Shown: positions 1 through 9,059, counted from the first letter of the stretch. The stretch is DNA of 64,000 nucleotides from Paraburkholderia hospita (GCF_002902965.1 NZ_CP026106.1:1240001-1304000); one strand, 5' to 3'. Numbers and translations: made by a program. The notes: generated from the letters alone by a model not told the origin.

Positions 1-1107
1 CGCGAGTTGCCGTACGACGGCTTCACGCTGTTCCGGCAATCGGGGCTCGGGCGTTTGCGCTTGCCTGTCGAATGGGGCGGCCTGGGCGGCTCGCTTGAAG
101 ACGTGTTCGATGTGATCGCCACGCTCGCTGCCGGGGAAAGCAACATCGCGCACGCGCTGCGCATTCATTTCGACCAGACCGAGGCGTTGCTGCTACAACC
201 GCGCACGGCGTTCAACGCGTTGCAGATCGAGCGCGTCGTCGAGGGCGCGATTTTCGGTGGCGCTTCGACGGAGCTGGGCACGTCCCGTCCCGGCGAGATC
301 ACGACGCAGCTTCGCCGCGACGGCGAGCACTACCGGTTGAGCGGCCGCAAATACTACGCGACGGGCACGGCGTTCTCCGACTTCGCACGGCTGAACCTGC
401 AGGATGAGAACGGCAATCCCGTGGTCGCTATCGTGCCTGTCAAACGCGAAGGCTTTCGCGTGCTCGACGATTGGGACGGCATGGGCCAACGGATGACGGC
501 AAGCGGCAGCCTCGAATTCGACAACCTGCTGGTGCTCGCAGACGAGGTCACGCCGCGCGTGCAGACGACCTTGGCCGGCCGTCACGGCGGCGCGCTGCGG
601 CAGTTGCATCTCGTCGCAGTGGGCGCGGGGATCGTGCGCAATGTCGTCGCCGATGCCAAGGGCTATGTGCTGCGGCATGGCCGTCCTGCGCTGCACAGTC
701 CCGCGCCGTCGGCGCGCGAAGACGCGTTCATCCAGCAGGTGATCGGCGATTTGACGGCACACAGCCATACGATCGACGTGCTGGTGCGCGACAACGCGCG
801 CGTGCTGGAGCGCTCTTCGCAGGCGATTCGCAATGGCGAGCCCGATGCGGAAACGCGTGTGCTCGAAGGCGCGCTCGCGACGGCGCGCACGCAACTGATC
901 GTCAGCAAGCTCGCGCTGTATGCGGCCGAGCGCATGTTCGAAGCGGGCGGCGCGTCGGCGACATCGCGTGCGCATAACTTCGATCGTCACTGGCGCAATC
1001 TGCGCACCATCTTCAGCCACAACCCGCTATTGCATAAAGCACGCGTGATCGGCGATTACGAACTGAACGGCGTGACGACGCATCTGACGGAAGGCCGTGT
1101 TTTCTAG
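1..1107 (+). CDS. Acyl-CoA dehydrogenase-fold flavoprotein, DszC/SfnC-like (5' truncated by window edge)
   Basis: The reading frame is open from base 1 to a TAG at 1107 (at least 368 residues), so the N-terminus lies outside the window. The LPVEWGGLGG stretch, followed by a segment on atypical activity with small glycine-rich turns (GGASTELG), is characteristic of acyl-CoA dehydrogenase-fold flavoproteins. The lack of a typical catalytic glutamate region and the company of LLM monooxygenases point to the DszC/SfnC monooxygenase branch, which uses reduced flavin and O2 on sulfur compounds. Only the N-terminal tip appears missing, since family members are about 400 residues. The following genes at 1234, 1640 and 3023 are on the same strand with short gaps, suggesting one operon. 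The substrate is not deducible. An ordinary acyl-CoA dehydrogenase is the alternative. Confidence 0.8.
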   Translation, partial: RELPYDGFTLFRQSGLGRLRLPVEWGGLGGSLEDVFDVIATLAAGESNIAHALRIHFDQTEALLLQPRTAFNALQIERVVEGAIFGGASTELGTSRPGEITTQLRRDGEHYRLSGRKYYATGTAFSDFARLNLQDENGNPVVAIVPVKREGFRVLDDWDGMGQRMTASGSLEFDNLLVLADEVTPRVQTTLAGRHGGALRQLHLVAVGAGIVRNVVADAKGYVLRHGRPALHSPAPSAREDAFIQQVIGDLTAHSHTIDVLVRDNARVLERSSQAIRNGEPDAETRVLEGALATARTQLIVSKLALYAAERMFEAGGASATSRAHNFDRHWRNLRTIFSHNPLLHKARVIGDYELNGVTTHLTEGRVF

Positions 1108-1233
1108 GGCGATCCGCTCGCGCAAACGCGCATAGCGTGCAACGGCATATCGATGTGCCGATTTCTTCGTGGCGGCGCGCAAGCGCCGCATTCGACAATA
1201 TCAACGTTACGTTCCAATCAGGGGCCTCCCGCG

Positions 1234-1578
1234 ATGAGCCGTGATCTTCTTCTGTTGCTCGAACCCGGATTTACCGATCCCCGTTATCCGGGCGAACGTT
1301 TCATCTGTCCCGACGGCGCGCCCATCGAAGGGCTGCTCGCCAGCGACCCGGCGCGCGTTGCAGGGCTCGACGTGCGGCGCGTGCCGTTCGAGCGTCCGCG
1401 CCAGGCCGTCGTCGAAGCACTCGACGAAGCGCATCAAGGCTTGCCCGTGCTCGTGCTGGGCGACGAGCAACCCGCGCCCGCCGATGCGCAGACGCTGGGC
1501 GAGCGCCGCTTCATTACCGACACGCGTCGCATCCTCGACCTGCTTGCCGAGCGCCACGGCTTTCCGAAAGTGCATTGA
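1234..1578 (+). CDS. DUF3088 family protein
   Basis: This 114-residue protein matches my memory of the DUF3088 family, small soluble proteins of unknown role found in Proteobacteria. Visible hallmarks are an N-terminal LLLLEPGFTDP segment, then FICPDGAPIEGLL and a C-terminal RRILDLLAERHGFP. The N-terminal LEPGFxDP...CPDxxxIEG pattern resembles a thioredoxin-like fold lacking a CxxC pair. I chose the ATG at 1234 rather than the upstream in-frame ATG at 1153, because similarity begins there and a purine-rich GGGG lies just upstream. It sits between the DszC-like gene and the first LLM monooxygenase, so it may accompany flavin-dependent sulfur scavenging, but no direct role can be assigned. Confidence 0.8.
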   Translation: MSRDLLLLLEPGFTDPRYPGERFICPDGAPIEGLLASDPARVAGLDVRRVPFERPRQAVVEALDEAHQGLPVLVLGDEQPAPADAQTLGERRFITDTRRILDLLAERHGFPKVH

Positions 1579-1639
1579 CGCATAAGTGAAAGCATCGTGA
1601 GTGCGCGTGCAAGCGCACCCGACACAGCGGAGAATTTCG

Positions 1640-2989
1640 ATGAGCCGTAACACGGCACCGGCCACGCCGCGCCGCCTGCATCTGAACGTCAACATCCTGC
1701 ACTCGGGCTTTGTGCCTTCTGCGTGGCGGCTGGCCGACGCGGACCCGCGCGCATTCGTCGACGTCAATCACTATGTGCGCGTCGCACAGATCGCCGAAGC
1801 GGGCAAACTCGATGCCGTTTTTCTCGCGGATAACGCCGCGATCATCGATCAGATCGATTTCCGTCCCATCACCGCGCTGGAGCCGACCGTGCTGCTCGCG
1901 AGCATCGCCGCCGCGACGACACACATCGGTGTGATCGGCACTGCATCGACGAGCTATAACGAGCCGTACAACATCGCGCGGCGTTTCGCGACCCTCGACC
2001 ATGTGAGCAACGGACGCGCGGGATGGAACGTCGTGACGACGGCCGATCTGCCGTCCGCGCGCAACTTCGGCCGCGATGCCGTGCCGGACCATGCGCAGCG
2101 TTACGAGCGCGCCGCCGAGTTCACCGAACTCGTGAAAGCGCTGTGGGACAGCTGGGAAGACGATGCGTTCGTCGGCGACAAGGCGGGCGGCCGTTTCATT
2201 GATGTTTCGAAAGTGCATCCCGTCGCGCATCGCGGCCGGCACTTCGATGTGCAAGGTCCGCTGAACCTGCCGCGCTCGCCGCAAGGCCATCCCGTGGTGG
2301 TGCAGGCGGGCGGCTCGCCGGATGGCCGCGATCTCGCTGCGCGCCACGCGGAAGCGGTGTTTTCGGCGTCCCAGTCGCTCGAGGAATCGGTGGCGTACCG
2401 GCGCGACCTCAACGCGCGCGCGGCGGCATACGGGCGTCCCGGCGTGAAGGTGCTTGCGGGTCTCACGACCATCATCGGCGCGACCGAGGCCGAGGCGCTG
2501 CGCCGCCGCGACGAACTGGTCGATCAGATTCCTTGGCGCTACAGCCTGAACCGTCTGGCGGGCACGCTGGGCATCGACGCGGAGCGTCTGAAGCTCGACC
2601 AGCCGTTGCCCGACGATCTCGCGCTGCCCGGCGGCGGCAACGGCAACCATACCTTCTTTCACGCGACCATCGCGCAGGGCCGTCGTCACGGCTACACGGT
2701 GCGCGAACTGATCCGCTCGCTGGCGGGCGGAACGGGGCATCGCGTGATCGTCGGCACGCCCGAGCAGATCGCCGACGATATCGAGCACTGGTTCAACGGC
2801 GGTGCAGCCGACGGCTTCAATCTGATGCCCGATGCGTTGCCGAGCGGTCTGCAAGACTTCGTGGACGGCGTCGTGCCGATCCTGCAGAAGCGCGGCATTT
2901 TCCGCACCGACTACGAAGGCGCGACGCTGCGCGAGCACCTTGGGCTCGCGCGTCCCGACAATGCGCAGCTATGGCGCAAGAGTGCCTGA
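1640..2989 (+). CDS. LLM-class FMN-dependent monooxygenase (NtaA/DmoA-like), copy 1
   Basis: A 449-residue protein of the bacterial luciferase-like group, NtaA/SnaA/DmoA branch. These TIM-barrel enzymes use FMNH2 supplied by a separate reductase, with O2, to oxidise organic N or S compounds. Diagnostic stretches are LDAVFLADN, the TYNEPYNIARRFATLDHVSNGRAGWN type segment (here TSYNEPYNIARRF), WDSWEDDAF, and VVQAGGSPDGRDLAARHAEAVF. The ATG at 1640 has GGAG 8 bases upstream, so the in-frame ATG at 1601 is not used. The next gene encodes a paralogue, giving a tandem pair. No flavin reductase gene is visible here. Substrate unknown; sulfonates, sulfones and thioethers are reasonable guesses. Confidence 0.9.
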   Translation: MSRNTAPATPRRLHLNVNILHSGFVPSAWRLADADPRAFVDVNHYVRVAQIAEAGKLDAVFLADNAAIIDQIDFRPITALEPTVLLASIAAATTHIGVIGTASTSYNEPYNIARRFATLDHVSNGRAGWNVVTTADLPSARNFGRDAVPDHAQRYERAAEFTELVKALWDSWEDDAFVGDKAGGRFIDVSKVHPVAHRGRHFDVQGPLNLPRSPQGHPVVVQAGGSPDGRDLAARHAEAVFSASQSLEESVAYRRDLNARAAAYGRPGVKVLAGLTTIIGATEAEALRRRDELVDQIPWRYSLNRLAGTLGIDAERLKLDQPLPDDLALPGGGNGNHTFFHATIAQGRRHGYTVRELIRSLAGGTGHRVIVGTPEQIADDIEHWFNGGAADGFNLMPDALPSGLQDFVDGVVPILQKRGIFRTDYEGATLREHLGLARPDNAQLWRKSA

Positions 2990-3022
2990 GTCCACGCCCA
3001 TCCACTCCTATTCTCTCCAGTC

Positions 3023-4378
3023 ATGAGTTCACGCAAGGGTCATCTGCGCCTCGGCGCTTTTCTCTATCCGACGGGACATCACATTGCCGCATGGCGGCAT
3101 CCCGACTCGCTGGTCGACGCGGGGCGCAATTTCCGGCACTACGTCCAGCTTGCGCAGGCCGCGGAGGCCGCGAAATTCGATCTGATCTTTCTCGCGGACG
3201 GCGCGGGCACGCGCGGCGACAACGTCGATTTTCTGAGCCGCACGGCGCACAGCTATGTCGCGCAGTTCGAGCCGCTCACGCTGCTGTCGGCACTCGCCGC
3301 TGTCACGGAGCGGATCGGTCTGGTCGGCACGGCATCGACGACGTTCAACGAGCCGTATCACATCGCGCGCAAATTTGCGTCACTCGATCACATCAGTGGC
3401 GGGCGCGCGGGGTGGAATCTCGTCACGTCGTCGAGCTCGCACGAGGCGAAGAACTTCAACTTCGACGAGCATCTCGCGCATGCGCGGCGTTATGAGCGCG
3501 CGGTTGAATTCGCCGAGGTCGTCGAAGGTCTGTGGGACAGCTGGGACGAAGACGCGTTTGTGCGCGACAAGGCGTCGGGGCGCTATTTCGATCCGTCGAA
3601 GCGCCATGTGCTCGACCATCGCGGCGAGTTCTTCAATGTGCGCGGGCCGCTGAACGTCGAGCGTTCGCCGCAGGGCAGGCCCGTCGTCGTGCAGGCGGGT
3701 TCGTCCGAGGCGGGCAAGGCACTGGCCGCGCGCACGGCGGAAGTGATCTTCACCGCGCAGCAGACGCTCGACGATGCCGTCGCGTTCTATGCGGACGTCA
3801 AAGGGCGGATGGCGGCGTATGGCCGCGAGCCGGACGATCTCAAGATCATGCCGGGCGTGATGCCGATTGTCGGCGCGACCGAAACCGAGGCACGCGAAAA
3901 GTTCGACGCGCTTCAGGCGCTGATCGATCCCGCTGTGGGGCTTGCGCTGGTATCGACGGTGACGGGTGGCTTCGACCTGTCCGGTTATCCGCTCGACGGT
4001 CCGATCCCGGAACTGCCGGAAACCAACGCCAGCAAGAGCCGCCAGTTGCTGGCGCTCGAACTCGCGCGGCGCGAGAACCTCACGATCCGCGAACTGTATC
4101 TGCGCATCGCGGGCGCGCGTGGGCACTGGCAACTGGTCGGCACGCCGGAGCAGATCGTCGATGCGCTCGAAGAGCGCTTCGTCAACCATGGCGCGGACGG
4201 CTACAACGTGATGCCGGCGCTGCTGCCCAACAGCCTCGACGATTTCATCCGGCTCGTGCTGCCGGAACTGCGGCGACGTGGGCTGTTCCGCAGCGAGTAC
4301 GAAGGGCGCACGCTGCGCGAGAACCTTGGTTTGACGCAGCCTGTTTCGCGCTATGCGCGCGAGACGGTGACGCAGTGA
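3023..4378 (+). CDS. LLM-class FMN-dependent monooxygenase (NtaA/DmoA-like), copy 2
   Basis: A 451-residue paralogue of the preceding gene, lying 33 bases downstream. It keeps the same landmarks: FDLIFLADG, TTFNEPYHIARKFASLDHISGGRAGWN, WDSWDEDAF and VVVQAGSSEAGKALAARTAEVIF. The conserved FMN-phosphate-binding serines and the family length (about 440-450) are intact. Differences from copy 1 are concentrated in the N-terminal GAFLYPTGHHIAAW region and around residues 290-330, where substrate contacts are expected in LLM enzymes, so the two probably act on different or successive substrates. No clear Shine-Dalgarno precedes the ATG, consistent with translational coupling to the upstream gene. 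It is followed by a convergent porin gene. Confidence 0.9.
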   Translation: MSSRKGHLRLGAFLYPTGHHIAAWRHPDSLVDAGRNFRHYVQLAQAAEAAKFDLIFLADGAGTRGDNVDFLSRTAHSYVAQFEPLTLLSALAAVTERIGLVGTASTTFNEPYHIARKFASLDHISGGRAGWNLVTSSSSHEAKNFNFDEHLAHARRYERAVEFAEVVEGLWDSWDEDAFVRDKASGRYFDPSKRHVLDHRGEFFNVRGPLNVERSPQGRPVVVQAGSSEAGKALAARTAEVIFTAQQTLDDAVAFYADVKGRMAAYGREPDDLKIMPGVMPIVGATETEAREKFDALQALIDPAVGLALVSTVTGGFDLSGYPLDGPIPELPETNASKSRQLLALELARRENLTIRELYLRIAGARGHWQLVGTPEQIVDALEERFVNHGADGYNVMPALLPNSLDDFIRLVLPELRRRGLFRSEYEGRTLRENLGLTQPVSRYARETVTQ

Positions 4379-4439
4379 GTTGTCGCGAGTACTTGCGTCA
4401 CCCATAACGGATGACGCATTCGAACCCACACCAGAACTA

Positions 4440-5630
4440 TTAGAACTTCACGCGCACCCCCGAGAACACCGCGACCTGACGATTCGTCGATGAAGCTGTG
4501 CCAGCGTCGGCAATAGCCGCAATCTTCTGATAACCCGTGCCGACGCGTGTCGATGCATCGCCTGCCGCGAGTTGATACGCCGCCGACAGATAAAGATCGG
4601 TGCGCTTGGACAGCGCGTAATCGACGCCAAGCGTGAACTGATGCCAGCGCGGCTTCAGGTTCGCGCCATTGGTGCCGGGCAGATTGCTCGCGCGTCCATC
4701 CGTGTACGTGTACACGCCGATCAATGTCAGTGCGGGCGTGAACAGATAGCGCGCGTTCAGATCGTAGTTGTTGAACTTGCGCGACGAGCCATCGCTGTAA
4801 TCGAGCTGCGTGTGGCTCCATGCGAAGCCGAACGTCGCTGCGCCGAGCGCGTAGCTGGTGCCTGCTGCCGCAATCTGCTGACGCACGACGCCGCCATTCA
4901 ATCCATAGAAGAACGCGCCGCTGTAGTCGTCGCCGGACGTGGTCGATGCGCCGCCGATCGCGCCGCCTGTGTTCGATGCGGCGTTCGGATGATTCAAAAC
5001 GTTATAGCCGCCGCCGATCGAAAACGGACCGTTCGTGTAGTTCGCCGCCACGCCCCATGCGCGGTTGTTGCTGAAGCCCGTGCCGTTGCTGCCGTTCGCC
5101 TGGTTGCTGAATGCGTAGAGGCCGTCGACGGTGAAGCCCGCAATCGTGTCGCTGCGGAACTTGACCGCGTTGTTCACGCGGAAGGTCTGGTTCAGATTGT
5201 CGTTGTCGCCGATGTGGGTCGACGGCGACCAGAAGCCCGGGCCTGCATACTGCGAGACGAGATCGGTCACAGGCTCGTATTGCCGGCCAACGGCTACCGT
5301 GCCGATCCCCGTCTTCTGCACGCCCACGAAAGCCTGGCGGCCGAACAGACGTCCGCCTTGTCCCGCTGTGCCGTCGTTCGGACGGAAGCCGCTTTCCAGC
5401 GTGAAGACCGTCTTCAGTCCGTCACCGAGATCTTCGACGCCGCGCAAGCCCCAGCGGCTGCCGTTGAGCTTGCCGCTCGTCTGCTGAATGTTGCTCGCGC
5501 CTTTCTGGTTGTTGGTATAGGTGATGCCCGCATCGACGAGTCCATACAACGTGACGGCACTCTGCGCATGCACGAGTGCGGGCGATGCAGCGACAAGACT
5601 TGCGGCGCTGGCCAGAACAACACGCTTCAT
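4440..5630 (-). CDS. Gram-negative trimeric porin (Burkholderiales OmpC-like)
   Basis: A 396-residue outer-membrane porin. The N-terminus is a standard Sec signal peptide (MKRVVLASAASLVAASPALVHA) cut before QSAVTLYGLVDAGI, the near-invariant start of the mature Burkholderiales porin barrel. Further landmarks are GSRWGLRGVEDLGDGLKTVFTLESGF, RQAFVGVQ, an acidic/tyrosine-rich constriction-loop region, and a C-terminal strand ending in aromatic Phe (RVKF), the usual BamA recognition signal. AGGGA lies upstream of the ATG. It is convergent with the monooxygenase unit and could provide small-solute uptake for it, but porins of this type are abundant and position alone proves nothing. Confidence 0.95.
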   Translation of the reverse strand: MKRVVLASAASLVAASPALVHAQSAVTLYGLVDAGITYTNNQKGASNIQQTSGKLNGSRWGLRGVEDLGDGLKTVFTLESGFRPNDGTAGQGGRLFGRQAFVGVQKTGIGTVAVGRQYEPVTDLVSQYAGPGFWSPSTHIGDNDNLNQTFRVNNAVKFRSDTIAGFTVDGLYAFSNQANGSNGTGFSNNRAWGVAANYTNGPFSIGGGYNVLNHPNAASNTGGAIGGASTTSGDDYSGAFFYGLNGGVVRQQIAAAGTSYALGAATFGFAWSHTQLDYSDGSSRKFNNYDLNARYLFTPALTLIGVYTYTDGRASNLPGTNGANLKPRWHQFTLGVDYALSKRTDLYLSAAYQLAAGDASTRVGTGYQKIAAIADAGTASSTNRQVAVFSGVRVKF

Positions 5631-5853
5631 TGGATTCCCTTTTTATTGAAGTCACTGAATTAATAAGGAACCCGATGCTATTAGGGAGAACACTAAACAC
5701 GAAGCAACTATTTCTACTTTGTTATCCAAATGCAATTCGATTTACAACGGACTTTCGCAGTGAAATGCAGATCAGCCGCGTAGCGGATTGCGTTGTGGCA
5801 TAGTGGCCCTCTCTCCGGACTCGCAACTTCAAGTCGATATTCATCGAGGCTCT

Positions 5854-6471
5854 ATGATCGATTTCTCCGCCGTGGCGGCCGTGTTCTCTGTTTATATCGT
5901 CGGTGTCGTGATACCGGGGCCGAACTTCGTCGCTGTCGCGCACAAGTCGGTGTCGGCAACACGTCCCGATGCATTTGCGCTCGTCGCGGGGATCGTATTG
6001 GTCAATCTCTTCTGGGCCACCTGTGCGATCCTCGGCGTCGGCGTCGTGTTTGCTATCTTTCCGTGGATAGCCATTGGCGTGAAGCTCGCCGGAGCGGGCT
6101 ATCTGATCTGGTTTGGCCTGCGCCTCATCATGTCGGCGGGCACGCGTCCGATGGCGGTGCAAAAGCCTTCGGCGTCGTCGGGCTTTGGCTCTGCGTTCAT
6201 GCAAGGTGTCGCGACCAACATTGCCAATCCGAAATCGATCGCGTTCTACGCGGCTGTGTTTTCAACAGCGGCGCCTGCGCATGTGTCCGCACCGACCTTC
6301 CTCGCGATGCTCGCTACCGTGGGTGTGGTGGCGTCGTGCTGGTACGGCGGCGTTGCGCTGTTTCTGTCGCATGAGGCCGTTTCAGGCGCGTATCGCCGCG
6401 CACAGAAATGGATCGACCGGGCGTGCGGTGCGGTGATCGTCGCGCTTGGCATACGACAGGCGCTGCGCTGA
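5854..6471 (+). CDS. LysE/RhtB-family amino-acid exporter
   Basis: A 205-residue inner-membrane protein with about six hydrophobic segments and the LysE-family N-terminal signature VVIPGPNFVAVA (PGPN motif near residue 20). The NIANPKSIAFYAAVF segment in the middle is another family hallmark. These permeases export amino acids or related metabolites. The ATG at 5854 has GAGG 4-8 bases upstream and starts directly at the first hydrophobic helix, so the longer in-frame start at 5788 was rejected. The gene is divergent from the porin, and the AT-richer 5631-5853 gap should hold both promoters. Substrate not predictable. Confidence 0.9.
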   Translation: MIDFSAVAAVFSVYIVGVVIPGPNFVAVAHKSVSATRPDAFALVAGIVLVNLFWATCAILGVGVVFAIFPWIAIGVKLAGAGYLIWFGLRLIMSAGTRPMAVQKPSASSGFGSAFMQGVATNIANPKSIAFYAAVFSTAAPAHVSAPTFLAMLATVGVVASCWYGGVALFLSHEAVSGAYRRAQKWIDRACGAVIVALGIRQALR

Positions 6472-6569
6472 CCACGCGGTTTGTTTGTGTTTGCGCAAGG
6501 GGTGCCCCCGTAAATTGGCGGGCGCGCAAAAAGGGGTAGACTTTCGGCTACGCACGCTGAACCGGGTGC

Positions 6570-6598
6570 GACGGGGCGCTCATTCGAGTCGCCCCGTC
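6570..6598 (+). terminator. Hairpin after the LysE gene
   Basis: GACGGGGCG (6570-6578) pairs perfectly with CGCCCCGTC (6590-6598) across an 11-base loop, 99 bases past the LysE-family stop. No clear T-run follows, so it is either an imperfect terminator or a transcript-stabilising hairpin. Confidence 0.5.
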
Positions 6599-6678
6599 TG
6601 CCATGTGCGCAGGTTGTTTTCAGTGCTACAGCACATACGTATTGAAGACAGGCCGAACAGAATTGAGGTCCACAACCC

Positions 6679-7023
6679 ATGCTCAAACCCGAATTCAATG
6701 ACGCGGGCAGCGCGCGTCCAGAACTGCTTTGCTACCTCGTGGCCACCGCGGCAGCGTCGTATGCGCTGACGCAGGAGTGGCGCGTCGATCATGTCGTCGA
6801 ATGCTGCCGCCGCTGGCTCTCGAAGAACGAGGTGAAGATGGACTGGCTCGACCGGGTCCGGATCGGCCAGTTCGCGTTGAAGATCGCGAGCAAGGATCTG
6901 CTTGACGCGGGCATAGCCGTGCGTCTGTCCAGCGTCAATGCGCTCTTTACGAGCGAGATGGAACTGAACGAAGCGAGCACGATGGTGCAACGGATGATGT
7001 CCTTGTGTCAGGAAGCGCTCTGA
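6679..7023 (+). CDS. Hypothetical soluble protein
   Basis: A 114-residue protein with no family I can name. It lacks a signal peptide or membrane segment and is predicted mainly helical, with a tryptophan-rich stretch around residues 33-57 and several cysteines. GAGG lies 10 bases before the ATG. Its codon pattern matches its neighbours and the frame is clean, so it is probably a real lineage-specific gene. It follows the hairpin at 6570 and precedes an exported lipoprotein on the same strand at some distance, so it is likely transcribed alone. Confidence 0.6.
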   Translation: MLKPEFNDAGSARPELLCYLVATAAASYALTQEWRVDHVVECCRRWLSKNEVKMDWLDRVRIGQFALKIASKDLLDAGIAVRLSSVNALFTSEMELNEASTMVQRMMSLCQEAL

Positions 7024-7182
7024 GCACGTTTTGATCAAACGTCAAGCCTGAATTGCGGAGCGTGCACCGGGCGAACACTGTGTTGCAACTTCGATAGCTG
7101 ATCGAAAGACGGGGCCAATTCATACTTCGCGATGGTCGCGCACCGCATCGTGCAGGTGCGAGCGTTCAGCTTAGAGGTTGTC

Positions 7183-7554
7183 GTGAATACATTTGAAGTC
7201 AATCAAGTCCTGTCAGGTCTGACTAATCTGGTCAGGCAACGCGTTGCAGTCGTGGCGCGAAGGCGGGCCGTGGGTGCAGCGATTTTCGCGCTGGTGCCCT
7301 TGCTGATGCAGGCGTGCGCGAGTTCCAGCCCCGTCGTCGAGACGGGCGATGCGGGGCGATACACGCTGCACGCATCGGCGGCGGGCGGCAGCGCGGCGTG
7401 GGCGAGGTCTCACAAGGCAGTCATGCAGAGCGCAAGCAACTTTTGCGCGCAACGCGGCGAGGTGCCGAGCGTCGTGTCGGAGTCGTCCAGAGGCGTGCGG
7501 GCGCTCGAAGCTCACGAGGCCGACCTCACGTTCGAATGTCACCCGCACTTTTGA
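7183..7554 (+). CDS. Small putative lipoprotein
   Basis: A 123-residue product read from a GTG at 7183 preceded by GAGG. An in-frame ATG at 7132 would add 17 residues without a ribosome site. A basic patch (RQRVAVVARRRA) leads into a hydrophobic segment ending LLMQAC, a plausible lipobox with lipidated Cys near residue 45. The basic n-region is unusually long. The mature part is about 80 residues, serine-rich at first, then AVMQSASNFCAQRG and a C-terminal FECHPHF. The two downstream cysteines could form a disulfide. I cannot assign a family with certainty; role unknown, probably envelope-associated. Confidence 0.6.
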   Translation: MNTFEVNQVLSGLTNLVRQRVAVVARRRAVGAAIFALVPLLMQACASSSPVVETGDAGRYTLHASAAGGSAAWARSHKAVMQSASNFCAQRGEVPSVVSESSRGVRALEAHEADLTFECHPHF

Positions 7555-7754
7555 CGGACGCGTCAACCAATACGCCAGACGAAACAGAAAGCAAAAAGTT
7601 CAGCGGGCGTAAGCCATCGTTAAGGATGCGCAGCTATAACGTTTGATGGAAATGCGATCTGCGCGGCGTTGCCAGTCAACGATCAAAAAAGGGTGACCCG
7701 GACTCGCGGATTCAACCGACGACAGCGTCGATGTCCATTCAGAGGTCGCCCGTC

Positions 7755-8135
7755 ATGCCGATCCACTCTCGCTCCATTGGGCGTGTTTCCGCGCTTGTTC
7801 CCAGGCTTATTCCCGCGACATTCGCGTTGCTGCTTGCGACGCCAGTCCACGCCGAGTCCACTTGTCCCGACTTCGTGATATTGCCGTCGGGCAGCGTGTT
7901 CAACATCGCCAAGCTGATCGCCGATACCGGCTCACCGGAGGCCGCGCTCAGAAAAGTCAGGGGCGCACTCGATGAGATCGCCGCAAACGGTGGTTGCCCG
8001 AAGTCAGTGCGACGCGCCGTGTGTGACGAAACGATGGCGGTCGCGAGGAAAGCCGTCGTCGCGCTTCAATCCTGCGCCGCGCATGGTCCTCAGGCTGACG
8101 GCGTGGAGAAGGACGGGCGCAGTGCGTCGAAGTAG
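7755..8135 (+). CDS. Hypothetical exported protein
   Basis: A 126-residue protein with a signal peptide (IPATFALLLATPVHA, probable cleavage before ESTCPDF). The mature part has four cysteines (TCPDF, GGCPKS, AVCDET, LQSCAA), an even number consistent with two periplasmic disulfides. AGAGG lies 9 bases before the ATG at 7755, favouring it over the in-frame ATG at 7731. It ends 45 bases before the convergent LysR gene. No recognised domain. Confidence 0.6.
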   Translation: MPIHSRSIGRVSALVPRLIPATFALLLATPVHAESTCPDFVILPSGSVFNIAKLIADTGSPEAALRKVRGALDEIAANGGCPKSVRRAVCDETMAVARKAVVALQSCAAHGPQADGVEKDGRSASK

Positions 8136-8145
8136 GCAGGACGCG

Positions 8146-8175
8146 AAGCGGATCACTAAGCGGATCACTAAGCGG
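8146..8175. repeat. Short tandem 12-mer repeat
   Basis: The unit AAGCGGATCACT occurs twice in direct succession (8146-8157 and 8158-8169), followed by a third partial copy AAGCGG. It fills the gap between two convergent genes. Copy number may vary among strains by slippage. Confidence 0.8.
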
Positions 8176-8180
8176 CCGCG

Positions 8181-9059
8181 TCAAGCCGACGCGTTCGTCG
8201 TGCGCAGCGCGGCGCCCAGGCTGCGGATCGTTTCTCTCATGCCGGCATCCCGCACGCGCGTATAGACGGCGATTTCGATCGGCGCGAGCGGTGGCAAACC
8301 GAGCCGGCTGCCGACATCGACGGCTCGCGGCGGGCATCCCCGTCGCGTCATGGGCGCGACCGCGAGACCTGCCATCACGGCGGCGCCCACCGTGCCGATG
8401 CCGCCGCCGACAAATACCTCCGTCCACTTGATGCCGGCTTCATCCAGCGCTTTCAGCGCGTTTGCGCGCACGCCGCAAGGGGCGGACAGCGACGCGATCC
8501 GCAACGGCTCGCCGGGACTGTGCGTCCATTGCGGCGAGGCAAACCATCCGCAGTGTTCGACGAACAGTTTTTCCGCGTCCCTTCGCGTGGCGTCGCGTCG
8601 CGCGAAGACGGCATCGAGCTCGCCGGAGTCGTAGCCGGCGAGCATTTCGCTCGATGCGCCGATCTTCACTTCGACCCGCAACGTGGTGTCCTGCGCGGAA
8701 ATGCGCGCAATCAACGGTATCAACCCGTCCGCGGCGGTGTGGTCGATGATGCCCAGCCGCAGGCTGCGTTGCGCCTGCACCGTCGGATTCAGCGCGCGGT
8801 CGTGCGCGCTCAGCAACTCCCGGGCGGCCGCAAGGAACGCCGCGCCCTCTGGCAGCAGTTGCACGCGCCGCGGCGTGCGTTCGAGAAGGCGGCGCCCGAG
8901 TCGTTCTTCGAGCCGCTTCATCTTCAGGCTGATCGACGATTGCGTGATGTCGAGCACTTCGGCGGCGCGCGTGAAACTGCTGAGGTCGGCGACCAGCACG
9001 AATGCCTGAACGTCGTCGAGATCGAGGCGTCGCGTCGTCGATTGATAATCGGTGCTCAT
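8181..9059 (-). CDS. LysR-family transcriptional regulator
   Basis: A 292-residue LysR-type regulator. Residues about 10-70 form the winged helix-turn-helix (DVQAFVLVADLSSFTRAAEVLDITQSSISLKMKRLEERLG), and the remainder is the periplasmic-binding-protein-like effector domain. The ATG at 9059 has GGAG with 8-base spacing; the in-frame ATG 18 bases upstream has no such site. It is divergent from the tautomerase/acetoacetate-decarboxylase pair, the classical LysR arrangement, so those two genes are the likely targets, with the shared 9060-9272 region holding the operator. The effector is unknown. Confidence 0.9.
   Translation of the reverse strand: MSTDYQSTTRRLDLDDVQAFVLVADLSSFTRAAEVLDITQSSISLKMKRLEERLGRRLLERTPRRVQLLPEGAAFLAAARELLSAHDRALNPTVQAQRSLRLGIIDHTAADGLIPLIARISAQDTTLRVEVKIGASSEMLAGYDSGELDAVFARRDATRRDAEKLFVEHCGWFASPQWTHSPGEPLRIASLSAPCGVRANALKALDEAGIKWTEVFVGGGIGTVGAAVMAGLAVAPMTRRGCPPRAVDVGSRLGLPPLAPIEIAVYTRVRDAGMRETIRSLGAALRTTNASA

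Noticed and set aside
1514..2938. 474-codon open frame on the minus strand
   Set aside because: Antisense to the first LLM monooxygenase; Arg/His-rich and without motifs.
4572..5663. 363-codon open frame on the plus strand
   Set aside because: Antisense to the porin gene, which has a clear signal peptide and barrel pattern.
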